NCBI GenBank assembly: GCA_964411125.1
Contig: CAYPJU010000047.1
Span: forward strand, 1 to 48,929
Direction: 5' to 3'
DNA from: JBFIHF01 sp964411125
Lineage (GTDB): Bacteria > Myxococcota_A > Bradymonadia > Bradymonadales > Bradymonadaceae
Length of the DNA stretch: 48,929 bases
Numbering within the stretch: position 1 is the stretch's first letter; every line of letters begins with the position of its first letter. A program made the position numbers and the translations under genes. Of this stretch, positions 17,844 through 25,813 are shown in pieces. The notes below the pieces were generated by a model. It did no database searches, was not told the origin of the DNA, and saw only the letters and a program-made list of their open reading frames with translations.

Positions 17844-17929
17844 TGTCCTAAAGATACCGATCCACGCGGCTCCCTGTCAAGCAATCGACTTCGAAACGCC
17901 CCGTTGCTTCGCTCCGGCGAAGGAAGACT

Positions 17930-20677
17930 TCAAGGCGCCTTCTGCAGGACGATCGTCTCGCTCGCAGCGTCCTCGACGTCCGCGGGGGCGCGGAATGGAA
18001 TCGGAGTGTTTTCGAGCCACGATTGGGTCATCCCCAGGTAGCGATCGGAGTCTCGCTGGTGGGTCGTTCCCCCCGGCATCTGGACCGAGGACTCGATGCC
18101 TGACGCCGTGAGGTGGAACACCGTACGCAGCGAGGATGCGTTGAGGTGGTGGAACTTCACCGACTCGCTGCGCTCCGGGTCGCCCATGTTCAGCGTGAAC
18201 ATCCCGCCCGGAGACACGAACGGCCCCTCGCCGTACAGCGACAATCCCAGAAGACTCGGCATCTCCGCGAGGTGGAGGCGCCCCCAGATCCAGTCGGTCG
18301 CGGTCTCCGATTCGAACTGCTCGGTGAGCCACTCGCCGGTCCGTTCCAGCGCAGCCGCGGTAACGTCGGCGCGCGTCTCCAGGGCAGCATCGGTCGAGAT
18401 GTCGTCGAAGAACGCCTCTCCGGTGATCAACACCTCAGGGTTGCCGTAGAGCTGAATCAGCGTGTCTTGCCATTCGATGTGGTTGCGTCCGACGTCGAGC
18501 CACGAGGGGAACTCGTCTTGGAAAGCCTCGACGGTCAGAAACCTGATCAGGACGTGGAACGCCGCGCAGCCAGCCGAAGCCGCTCGCTCGTCGTCGTCGG
18601 CCACCGGCTGGGCGCTTTCTGGATCCGTCCCGTCGAGCGCCGTCGGGCAGGTGAAGTCCCAGGCACCGAGCGCGGTCACGACCGCCTGAGCCTTCGTCGA
18701 CAGTCCGTCCAACTCCGCGGCCGTCGTCAGAACCTCGGGGACCAGGGTCGCCCCGTGAAGCGAGTAGATGTCGCCATGCATCTGGCGCATCGTCTCCGGC
18801 GTATGGGCCGACGTCTCGCGGATCAGCTCCGAGGCACGGTAGCTTCGGTGTCCCGTTCCGTAGGCCACGACCTGTTGCAGAGGCGGTCCGGGCTCGTTGT
18901 AGGGGTTTCCGTCCGACCACCGGCCGGTGAAGTCGTTGTTCGTCGTGACGATGAAGTTTGCGGCCGGGTTCTTCAGCGAGGGGAGAGCGTCGCGGTCGAC
19001 GTAGTTAGTCCACTCCTGCGAGCCGTCGCCCGACAGCGGAAGCCACAGCGGATTCTCCATCGAAGCCCAGGCGCCGCGATCGGGGATCGCCCCCGCGGGG
19101 AACCAACCGATCGAGCCGTCCGTGTCGCCCACCATCCAGTTGATGTTGATCGCTCGAATCTCGGAGAGCGCGGTCTCGGCTTCGTCGACATTCTGCGCGT
19201 ACCACATCTTGCGCAGGAAACGGGCGTCGGTGAATCCCTCCTGGGCCGACCACTTCATCGTGACCGCGGTCCCGGCTTCGTCGTCGCGCATCAGAATCGG
19301 GCCATGGTCGGGGACGTACTCGAGGATCTCGGTTCGCACCTGACCCGCGTTCCCGGCGAAATCGGTCTCCTTGCGGAGGATCGGGATCTCTTGACCGTCC
19401 CGGATCACCGCCGTTCCATCGGCAGACAGCGTCTCCAGGTAAGCGTCGGAAAGGTCGTACATCGCGACCGTCGCTCCCCACGCGATGTGGTTGTTGTGTC
19501 CGAGCACGATGCCCGGGCCGCCCGGAACGGCCAGCCCCGCCAGATAGAGCGAGCCGTCGGTGACCTCGATCGTGTTGGGGTACCATGCCGCCGGGTTGCT
19601 GATCTGCAGGTGCGGGTCGTTCGCGAGGAGGACACCGCCCCCCTCGACCCGCTCGGGGCCGACGATCCAACCATTGGAACCCTGGTTCGGGATGCGCGGA
19701 CCGAACAAGAGGGAGGTGCTGGCGTCGAGCCGCGCCCGCGTTCGCTTGAACAAGGGTAGACTCGAGGCGTAACGCGCGCGCAGCCGGTCGGCCTGTTCGG
19801 GCGCGAGGCCTTCGAAGGGCTGCGGGGCTCTGCGTAGTTGATTGCCCGCGGGTTGCACCACGGGGCTATCGAACGCCGGGGGCCCGATCATCAGATCGAG
19901 AAAGGCATTCTCGTCCATCTCCGCGAGCAGTTCGGCGAAGATGAGGTCTCGGTCGACTCCCGCGGAGCCAAGCTGGTACGAGATCTGAAAAAGCGGCGCC
20001 ATCGCGTCTTGCGGAGCCCAGTCGACGATGTCCGACGAATCGTACACCAGCGGACTTTCGTATTCTTCGGACAACTTGGCGCCGTTGCGTCCGTTGCGCA
20101 TGTCGTCGAGCCACGCATTCACGCCTTCGGAGTAGGCGACGAAGACGTCCTTAGAGTCGTCGTCGAGGGCATCGAAGTAGAGGTCCTCGAGCGGAGTACC
20201 GTCCCGGCTCGAGGTGATGTGCCGCCAGAAGAGATCGCTCTCTGCTCCCAACAAGAATCCGACCATGCTCGACAGGCGGCCCAGCGTCTGGTTTCGCGTA
20301 AGGTCCATCTGCACGAAGCGGTCCGCGGCGTGCAGGTAGCCCTGAGCGACGAAGCAGTCTCGCGCCACTTCGCACTGAATGTGGAGGATACCATCGATAT
20401 CGTAGCGAGCCGTCACATCGGCGCTGATCGTGGTGAGCTCGGGCAACGTCGGGCCGGCATCCGGGGCGTCCCCACCGTCTCCACCATCTCCGTCGCCGCC
20501 GTCGACGATCCCGACGTCGGGCGAGTTCGCATCCGGATCGACGCCCGTGTCGGGGTCCTCACCGTTGTTCTTCGGGCCGCATGCGGAGATGAACATTGCG
20601 CACGCCATCACGATGAACGAGCCGCGGAGTGGAACGATGGGTGACGAACGGCGTACCCTACCGACGATACGAGCCAT
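17930..20677 (-). CDS. Penicillin-acylase-family Ntn hydrolase, lipoprotein
   Basis: Start chosen at the ATG ending at 20677 (MARIVGRVRR), which gives a lipoprotein signal with lipobox ISAC (Cys33); the frame extends further up without support. After an Asp/Gly-rich linker comes a penicillin acylase chain: DIDGILHIQC, QGYLHAADRFVQMDLTR and GRLSSM in the alpha region, then GSNGWIVG, whose Ser334 becomes the N-terminal nucleophile of the beta chain after self-cleavage, and NDPHL. At 915 residues it is long for the family. Members remove acyl groups from beta-lactams, acyl-homoserine lactones or acylated peptides (PvdQ matures pyoverdine). It is upstream of the biosynthetic block and divergent from a MATE exporter. 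The natural substrate is unknown. Confidence 0.9.
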   Translation of the reverse strand: MARIVGRVRRSSPIVPLRGSFIVMACAMFISACGPKNNGEDPDTGVDPDANSPDVGIVDGGDGDGGDGGDAPDAGPTLPELTTISADVTARYDIDGILHIQCEVARDCFVAQGYLHAADRFVQMDLTRNQTLGRLSSMVGFLLGAESDLFWRHITSSRDGTPLEDLYFDALDDDSKDVFVAYSEGVNAWLDDMRNGRNGAKLSEEYESPLVYDSSDIVDWAPQDAMAPLFQISYQLGSAGVDRDLIFAELLAEMDENAFLDLMIGPPAFDSPVVQPAGNQLRRAPQPFEGLAPEQADRLRARYASSLPLFKRTRARLDASTSLLFGPRIPNQGSNGWIVGPERVEGGGVLLANDPHLQISNPAAWYPNTIEVTDGSLYLAGLAVPGGPGIVLGHNNHIAWGATVAMYDLSDAYLETLSADGTAVIRDGQEIPILRKETDFAGNAGQVRTEILEYVPDHGPILMRDDEAGTAVTMKWSAQEGFTDARFLRKMWYAQNVDEAETALSEIRAININWMVGDTDGSIGWFPAGAIPDRGAWASMENPLWLPLSGDGSQEWTNYVDRDALPSLKNPAANFIVTTNNDFTGRWSDGNPYNEPGPPLQQVVAYGTGHRSYRASELIRETSAHTPETMRQMHGDIYSLHGATLVPEVLTTAAELDGLSTKAQAVVTALGAWDFTCPTALDGTDPESAQPVADDDERAASAGCAAFHVLIRFLTVEAFQDEFPSWLDVGRNHIEWQDTLIQLYGNPEVLITGEAFFDDISTDAALETRADVTAAALERTGEWLTEQFESETATDWIWGRLHLAEMPSLLGLSLYGEGPFVSPGGMFTLNMGDPERSESVKFHHLNASSLRTVFHLTASGIESSVQMPGGTTHQRDSDRYLGMTQSWLENTPIPFRAPADVEDAASETIVLQKAP

Positions 20678-21014
20678 GGGGACCTCGAAGACCAAGAAAG
20701 AAAGTCGATGTGCGGATGACTGTTTCCGTGCGAAAGCTAGCATCGGTGAGGATTCGACGCAAACCTGCCGGGGCCGCCGTCTGAGGGCGCCTTCGGCCGC
20801 CGAGCCTCGAGCCCGCGGGAAGGACCGGCCGTGAAAAAATGCCCCGCGAGGGTTCCTCCGTGATTCGGGTTGCTGCCAGCCTCGCTCCGACCCCGATGAC
20901 CGGACCTCGAACGGTCGTCTCGGACCTCGCCACGGTTGCGAGGTGGCGGTCCGGCGGGTAGCCTCCAGCCGAGCCGTTTTCACTTCCAGCAGCCTCCCGT
21001 TTGCGAAGCCCTTC
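20678..21014. other. Divergent intergenic region, acylase and MATE genes
   Basis: About 337 bp without a convincing gene. A weak minus-strand promoter-like pair (TTGCGT, 17 nt, TAGCTT, at 20734-20762) could serve the acylase gene. The MATE frame stays open back to a GTG at 20943. No repeat or terminator seen. Confidence 0.5.
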
Positions 21015-22397
21015 ATGGTCGAAACGTCCCGCGATCTGACCACCGTCTCCATTCAGAAGGGAGTGCTGTCGATGGCCGGACCCATGGTCATCGGGATGGC
21101 TGCCCTCGCGTCGCTGGAAGTCGTCGACATTTTCTTCCTCGGTCAACTCGGGACCGCCGAGGTCGCCGCCGTGGGGTTCTGCGGGCCCGTCATGTTTTTC
21201 GGGACCGGGATCACGGCCGGGCTCAGCTCGGCGGTGCAATCCATCGTGTCACGCGCGACGGGGAGCCAGGATACCGCGCGAACGAGACGCATCGTCACTC
21301 ATGCGATCGCGCTCGCCATCTTCATGTGCATCTTGATGATCGCTGGCGGCTTCGTGTTCATGGACCCGATCTTTTCGCTGCTCGGAGCGACGGCGGACGT
21401 GATGCCGCTGATTCGCCAGTACATCAGCATCTGGTTCTTCGCGCTCTTCTTCTACGTCGTGCCATTCACTGCGGGTGCCGCCCTCATGGCGTCGGGAGAC
21501 GCTCGCTCACCGATGTTCTTCATGCTCGGCGGCGCAGTACTCAACGTGGTGCTCGACCCTCTCCTCATCTTCGGGCTCGGTCCGTTTCCGGCCATGGGGA
21601 TCACCGGCGCCGCTCTCGCCACGGCGATCGCGCGCTTTCTCATCGCCATCTGTGCTGCGGTGCTCGTGATTCGGAGGGGACTGATCTGCGTCCCCGACGC
21701 GATCTTTTTCAAGCAGACGTTCGAGATATGGCGGCAGCTGTTCCGAATCGGAGTCCCTGTCGCCGGGACCGAGCTCATTCAGCCGATGGTCTGGGGGGTG
21801 TTGATCCGCCTCTTGTCTGCCTTCGGCGCCGCCGGGGTCGCCGGGTTTGCGATGGGGAGCCGCATCGGCGCGATGGTGGGGCTCGTCAGTACATCCCTCG
21901 CGTTCGGTCTGCTGAGTGTGATCGGACAGAACTGGGGTGCCGGGCTCTTCGACCGCGTAAAGTCTGCCCTGCGGTTCAGCGAGCGCATCGCGCTGGGGTG
22001 GGGGATTTCCATGTGGGTGCTGTTCGCGGTCGGGTCCACTTACATCGCCACGACCTTCGTAGACGAACCCGAGACGGTCGAAGCGCTCACGCTATACCTG
22101 TTGATCGTGCCGATCAGCTACGGGCTCAGTGGAGTCTTCGCCGTCGGGCACTCCTGCCTCACGGCGATCGACGAACCCTACATCGCCTCGATCCTCGCGG
22201 CAGCGCGGTCACTGTTGGTGATCGCTCCGTTCGCCTGGATCGGCGGGCACTTCTTCGGGCTGGTCGGCATTTTCGCGAGCCTCCCGATCGCGAACCTTCT
22301 GGCGGCGACGGTGACGGGCTTCGTCGCCCGTCGCCGGGTCGACCGGGGTCCGTCGACGGGGGCTCCCTCGAAGACGGGTGAGAACGTCTCTGTGTGA
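21015..22397 (+). CDS. MATE-family multidrug/toxin efflux transporter
   Basis: About 460 residues with around twelve hydrophobic segments and the MATE pattern: first helix ending in VDIFFLGQLGTAEVAA, a central PFTAGAALMASGDARSPMF, and repeat-related GISMWVLFAV in the second half. MATE proteins export organic compounds in exchange for Na+ or H+. Start taken at ATG 21015 because it leaves a normal short cytoplasmic lead before helix 1; a later ATG at 21072 has a better ribosome site (AGGGAG) but would begin almost inside the helix. The stop codon lies inside a 36-bp tandem repeat. It is divergent from the acylase gene and could export the product of the neighbouring biosynthetic genes, an inference from position. 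Confidence 0.9.
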   Translation: MVETSRDLTTVSIQKGVLSMAGPMVIGMAALASLEVVDIFFLGQLGTAEVAAVGFCGPVMFFGTGITAGLSSAVQSIVSRATGSQDTARTRRIVTHAIALAIFMCILMIAGGFVFMDPIFSLLGATADVMPLIRQYISIWFFALFFYVVPFTAGAALMASGDARSPMFFMLGGAVLNVVLDPLLIFGLGPFPAMGITGAALATAIARFLIAICAAVLVIRRGLICVPDAIFFKQTFEIWRQLFRIGVPVAGTELIQPMVWGVLIRLLSAFGAAGVAGFAMGSRIGAMVGLVSTSLAFGLLSVIGQNWGAGLFDRVKSALRFSERIALGWGISMWVLFAVGSTYIATTFVDEPETVEALTLYLLIVPISYGLSGVFAVGHSCLTAIDEPYIASILAAARSLLVIAPFAWIGGHFFGLVGIFASLPIANLLAATVTGFVARRRVDRGPSTGAPSKTGENVSV

Positions 22398-22480
22398 TGC
22401 CGCTAGCCGACGGGTGAGCGCGTCTCTGTGTGATGCCGCTAGCCGACGGGTGAGCGCGTCTCTGTGTGATGCCGCTAGCC
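22373..22480. repeat. Three tandem 36-bp repeats overlapping the MATE stop codon
   Basis: Unit begins GACGGGTGAG and ends GATGCCGCTAGCC; copies at 22373-22408, 22409-22444 and 22445-22480. Copies 2 and 3 are identical and copy 1 differs in two bases. The MATE stop TGA at 22395-22397 is within copy 1. The unit length is a multiple of three. Confidence 0.95.
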
Positions 22481-22550
22481 GACTGCAGCGGCTGTCTGCT
22501 ATCGTGGTGCTCAAGGGATCAGTTACTTTTTTGGAACGGAAGATCCGCCC

Positions 22551-23519
22551 GTGGAACTCGCGCAGGGTGACATCTTTTTGCGACGGTACGAGATCTCTCA
22601 TGCGATCGGCCGTGGTGCGTTTGCGACTGTCTACAAGGGGCGGGATCTGCGCAGTGACCGGGACGTCGCCGTCAAGTTCCTCCACCTCGACGACCCGGTC
22701 GCGCGCGCCCGTTTCGAAGTGGAAGCGCAGGTGATCGCCCGACTCTCGCATCCGGCCACCGTCCGTGTCTTCGATTACGGGAACTGCGAGGGAACTCCCT
22801 TCATGGTGCTCGACTACGTCGCAGGAAGGACCCTGCGCGACATGTTGATGTGGAAGGGAGCGTTCCCCGTCGACCGGGCCGTCAACATCCTGCTTCAGAT
22901 CCTGGGGAGCGTGGAAGAGGCCCACCAGCAGGGCATCATTCACCGCGACCTCAAACCCGAGAACATCTTCGTCTCGCAACCCGATCCGAGCCAGGCCGTC
23001 GACCGGGTGCGGGTCCTCGACTTCGGTGTCGCCAAAGTCCAGCACGCGCATGGTTCCAAGGGAACCGCGCGACTCACCATCCAGGGAACCGTCGTCGGTA
23101 CCCTGCGGTTCATGTCTCCCGAACAACTCCGTTCCGAGGAGGTCGGGCCCGCCACGGACCTGTTCAGTATCGGGATCATCGCCTACGAGATGCTCGTCGG
23201 GAGGCATCCCTTCCATGGGGAACCCGAGATGACGATCTCGAGCCGAATTCGGTCGCCCGAAGCGATCCGGCTCCCGCCGCTAGCGGACGTCCCCGACGAC
23301 CTCGCGGCCATCGTGAACACGCTGTTGCAAAAGAACGTCCGCAATCGCTATCGGTCCGCCACTCCGGTCATCGAAGATTTGCAGATGCTCGAAGGGACGA
23401 CGACCGAGATCCCCCTCGAAGGCCGCCCCACTTTCTTGCGCACCGGTCATTATCCGGCCGACGAATCGGCCCGGAGCTACGTGTCGCTGTTCGATTCTAC
23501 CGCGGAGTCGGACGACTGA
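22551..23519 (+). CDS. Soluble Ser/Thr protein kinase
   Basis: 322 residues starting at a GTG with a modest GGAAG upstream. Residues ~12-275 form a complete PknB-type kinase: GRGAFATVYKG loop, Lys42 (VAVKF), HRDLKPEN with Asp133, DFG with Asp157, and the MSPEQL and DLFSIGIIAYEML motifs of the activation segment and F-helix. All catalytic residues are present, so it should be active. There is only a short tail of about 45 residues rich in Ser/Thr/Glu after the kinase domain, no membrane helix and no extracellular sensor, unlike the other kinases in this window. It follows the 36-bp repeat array and is convergent with the lipoprotein gene at 23532. Substrates are unknown. Confidence 0.9.
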   Translation: MELAQGDIFLRRYEISHAIGRGAFATVYKGRDLRSDRDVAVKFLHLDDPVARARFEVEAQVIARLSHPATVRVFDYGNCEGTPFMVLDYVAGRTLRDMLMWKGAFPVDRAVNILLQILGSVEEAHQQGIIHRDLKPENIFVSQPDPSQAVDRVRVLDFGVAKVQHAHGSKGTARLTIQGTVVGTLRFMSPEQLRSEEVGPATDLFSIGIIAYEMLVGRHPFHGEPEMTISSRIRSPEAIRLPPLADVPDDLAAIVNTLLQKNVRNRYRSATPVIEDLQMLEGTTTEIPLEGRPTFLRTGHYPADESARSYVSLFDSTAESDD

Positions 23520-23531
23520 GGCGCAGTGCGG

Positions 23532-24308
23532 TCAGTCGCGGACCGTGACGTCCGTCGCGATGAACTGTGCGCGGATCGCCCACGAATCGCCGCTGCCGGG
23601 CTCGACTTCCCGACCCGCCCCCGAATCGTAATTCAACGTGCTCTCACGGAAGAGCTCCGTCAGCGGCCGAGCCTGATTGTCGGTGAACGTGAGCGTCGTA
23701 TTGTCGGCGTCCTCTTTGGTCAGATAGCCGTCCCATCGTCCACTCGGCACGCTCGCGCTCTCGCCGTCTTCCGACACGTCCAGCACCCCCGAAATCTCCA
23801 CCTCCTCCAGCGGAATGTCGACCACCTGCTTCGTTCCTTCGAACTCGATGGTCCCCACGAACCGATAGCGCTCGAAGCGGGCAGAGAACTCTCCACTCGC
23901 CGGGTCGATGTCGAGCGGGGCGGAAATCTGTCCGACTCGGTCGCTGAATTCGTACGTCTGTTCCATACCCGTCTTCGTACCGGGGCCGTACACCAGCATC
24001 GGGGTCCCCGCGTCAGAGTCGAGCCCCGTGAAGCGGTAGAGAAGGATGATCGGGTCGTCCAGAGAGAGGTCGAGATTGAGAGCCACGAGCCCGTTGAGAT
24101 CCGACGCCGGCGGGCCCACGAACTGGAGCTCGTCGACCCGCACGTCGTATCCGGCCGAGAAGGTCACCCCGTCGTTGCCGACCTCCACTTTCGGACCGAC
24201 GTCGGCGAACGAATAGCTCAGATCCGGATAGTCGTAAGAGTCGTTGTTGTCGGTACAAGCGGCTCCGGCGAAAAGCAGCCCGAACACCAGAGTCGAGTAG
24301 GCGCGCAT
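23532..24308 (-). CDS. Uncharacterised lipoprotein
   Basis: Start chosen at the ATG ending at 24308 with a strong AAGGAG just upstream; the frame reaches a TTG 26 codons earlier, which lacks a signal. The 258-residue product has a lipoprotein signal (LLFAGAAC lipobox) followed by an acidic, beta-rich sequence with few Cys or charged catalytic motifs. No known family is recognised. Repeating patterns such as FSARFERYRFVGTIEF and VEISGVLDVSEDG suggest a beta-sandwich or beta-barrel-like fold on the periplasmic or surface side. It is divergent from the TPR protein at 24466 and ends 12 nt from the convergent kinase gene. Confidence 0.8.
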   Translation of the reverse strand: MRAYSTLVFGLLFAGAACTDNNDSYDYPDLSYSFADVGPKVEVGNDGVTFSAGYDVRVDELQFVGPPASDLNGLVALNLDLSLDDPIILLYRFTGLDSDAGTPMLVYGPGTKTGMEQTYEFSDRVGQISAPLDIDPASGEFSARFERYRFVGTIEFEGTKQVVDIPLEEVEISGVLDVSEDGESASVPSGRWDGYLTKEDADNTTLTFTDNQARPLTELFRESTLNYDSGAGREVEPGSGDSWAIRAQFIATDVTVRD

Positions 24309-24399
24309 AGCCACTCCTTGCGAGGCTTTGCGAGCGTACTGGAGTACGAAGTACCGTTCAACCGTACAAGCCCTCCGGCACAGCAATCGACGAGAGAGT

Positions 24400-24427
24400 T
24401 TGCAACATCTCGGTTCCGAGTTAAACT
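24400..24427 (+). promoter_or_regulatory. Candidate promoter of the TPR-protein gene
   Basis: TTGCAA at 24400-24405, 16 nt spacer, TAAACT at 24422-24427, about 40 nt before the GTG start at 24466. Spacing and boxes are reasonable for a sigma70-type promoter; not verified. Confidence 0.35.
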
Positions 24428-24465
24428 ACCCGCATCAACACTTCTCACAGGATAGCGAGGCACAC

Positions 24466-25536
24466 GTGGGTTCACGGTATTCCAAATTTGCCACTGTATT
24501 TTCGATCGTCGCGGCGGGTGCCGTCACGATGCCGGCGACGGGGTTCGCTCAGGAGGAGCCGCAAGGCGAGCCCACCACCGAGACCCCCGCGGAAAAACCC
24601 GAGCAGCCAGCGGAGCCTGCAGCCGGAGAGGCCGAAGAGCCTGCCGACACCCCCAAGGGTGTCACGTCCGAGTCCGATCTGACCGCCGAACAACGCGTTC
24701 AGTACGAGGCTCACCTGCGTGCCGGGAAAGCCGCCTACGCCAACCAGAACTTCGACCTCGCTTTCAACGAGTTGAAGAGGGCCTACGGCATCTACGCCAA
24801 GCCCAGCATCTTGTTCAACATCGCGCTCATCGCCGAAAAGGGCGGGGCGCTGGAACGATCGGTGGAGTATTACCGCAAGTTCCTGAACGCCCCCGGCGTG
24901 ACACTGGAGAACAGGCAGCGCGCGTCTGACCGACTCGCCGCCGTGCAGCAGATCCTCGAGACGTCTTCGTCTGCCGAGGAGGCTCGTCAGAAGCAGCAGG
25001 TCACCGACCTCTTGCCCGCGCTCGAGGCGATGGGCATCGACGAGGCGATGGCGCCCGCCGAGACCACCAATGCCACGGCAAACACGACCACCACCACGAC
25101 GAACAACACACAGGGGACGGCGACCACCACGACCCCGACCGAGACCGACGGCGAGGTCGAGGTCGCAGTCCGTCCCGACGTCGACTATCGCTGGCCTGTC
25201 TACGCGTCCTTCGGGACCGCGACGGCAGCGCTGGTCGGAGGGGTCGTCATGGTCGCGATGACCAACAAGCGCATCGACGAAGGCAAGGCGGCTGGCCAGG
25301 CTGGGGACGACGCCGGGCTCGCTGCCGCCGAGGAGGACGCTTCCATGTACGCGACCACCGCGACCGGACTCTTCATCGGTGGTGCCGTGCTCTCGGTCGT
25401 CGGGGCCTACTTCGTCGTCCGGAACAGCCAGAACGCCGAGGAGGAGATGAACGCCCAGAGCTCCCCCGATGGGGTCAAGGTCGGCGTATCCCTGCACAAG
25501 AACTTCCTGGGGCCGATCCTCTCCTTCGATTTCTGA
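24466..25536 (+). CDS. TPR-containing envelope protein with two C-terminal membrane helices
   Basis: Start chosen at GTG 24466 after GCGAGG, giving a signal peptide that ends in ATGFA before QEEP; the frame extends upstream through the promoter. The 356-residue product has a Pro/Glu/Ala-rich stretch, then TPR-like helices (HLRAGKAAYANQNFDLAFNELKRAYGIY and SILFNIALIAEKGGALERSVEYYRKFL), a Thr/Asn-rich linker, and two hydrophobic helices (YASFGTATAALVGGVVMVAM and GLFIGGAVLSVVGAYFVV). This arrangement is frequent among uncharacterised Myxococcota proteins; the role is probably protein-protein assembly at the envelope. It is a single gene with its own promoter candidate and a strong terminator. 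Confidence 0.82.
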   Translation: MGSRYSKFATVFSIVAAGAVTMPATGFAQEEPQGEPTTETPAEKPEQPAEPAAGEAEEPADTPKGVTSESDLTAEQRVQYEAHLRAGKAAYANQNFDLAFNELKRAYGIYAKPSILFNIALIAEKGGALERSVEYYRKFLNAPGVTLENRQRASDRLAAVQQILETSSSAEEARQKQQVTDLLPALEAMGIDEAMAPAETTNATANTTTTTTNNTQGTATTTTPTETDGEVEVAVRPDVDYRWPVYASFGTATAALVGGVVMVAMTNKRIDEGKAAGQAGDDAGLAAAEEDASMYATTATGLFIGGAVLSVVGAYFVVRNSQNAEEEMNAQSSPDGVKVGVSLHKNFLGPILSFDF

Positions 25537-25577
25537 GCCGGCAAGCGGCGAGATTCCCCGCTTCCGCCCCACCAAAC

Positions 25578-25605
25578 GCCTCCCGACATCGGGAGGCTTT
25601 TTTTT
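25578..25605 (+). terminator. Intrinsic terminator of the TPR-protein gene
   Basis: 8-bp stem GCCTCCCG/CGGGAGGC (25578-25585 with 25590-25597), loop ACAT, followed by eight T. About 41 nt after the stop codon. Confidence 0.92.
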
Positions 25606-25776
25606 CACGCGCCACGCGCCACGGTCCAACGCCCGGAGCCATTGTGCCCGGCCCGATGCCGACTCCACGGCTTGCTCCCCTCTCGCTTCAGGAGGGAGGA
25701 GCCAGCCCGTCGAACGTCTTTGTGCAGGGACGAACGAAGCTTTCGCGAAAGAGAGGCTCACGGGACGTGAGCGCGG

Positions 25777-25798
25777 CCGGGCGGCCGGTGCCGCCCGG
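25777..25798 (-). terminator. Strong GC hairpin just after the TonB receptor gene
   Basis: Perfect 9-bp stem CCGGGCGGC/GCCGCCCGG with loop CGGT, about 16 nt past the receptor stop codon. There is no T-run on the minus strand, so it may be a Rho-assisted or RNA-stabilising structure rather than a classical terminator. Confidence 0.4.
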
Positions 25799-25813
25799 GA
25801 GGAGGCGGGCCGC

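Noticed and set aside
18113..19759. 548-codon open frame antisense to the penicillin acylase
   Set aside because: No motif; it overlaps the conserved nucleophile region on the opposite strand and reads as an Arg-rich shadow.
22373..22480. CRISPR array
   Set aside because: The 36-bp units are directly adjacent without spacers and number only three.
22378..22734. Short repetitive ORF over the 36-bp repeats
   Set aside because: Its repetition is only the DNA repeat translated; it overlaps the kinase start in a different frame and has no ribosome site.
25606..25776. Possible small gene between terminator and TonB receptor
   Set aside because: Frames here are short and Arg/Ser-rich, with no ribosome site.
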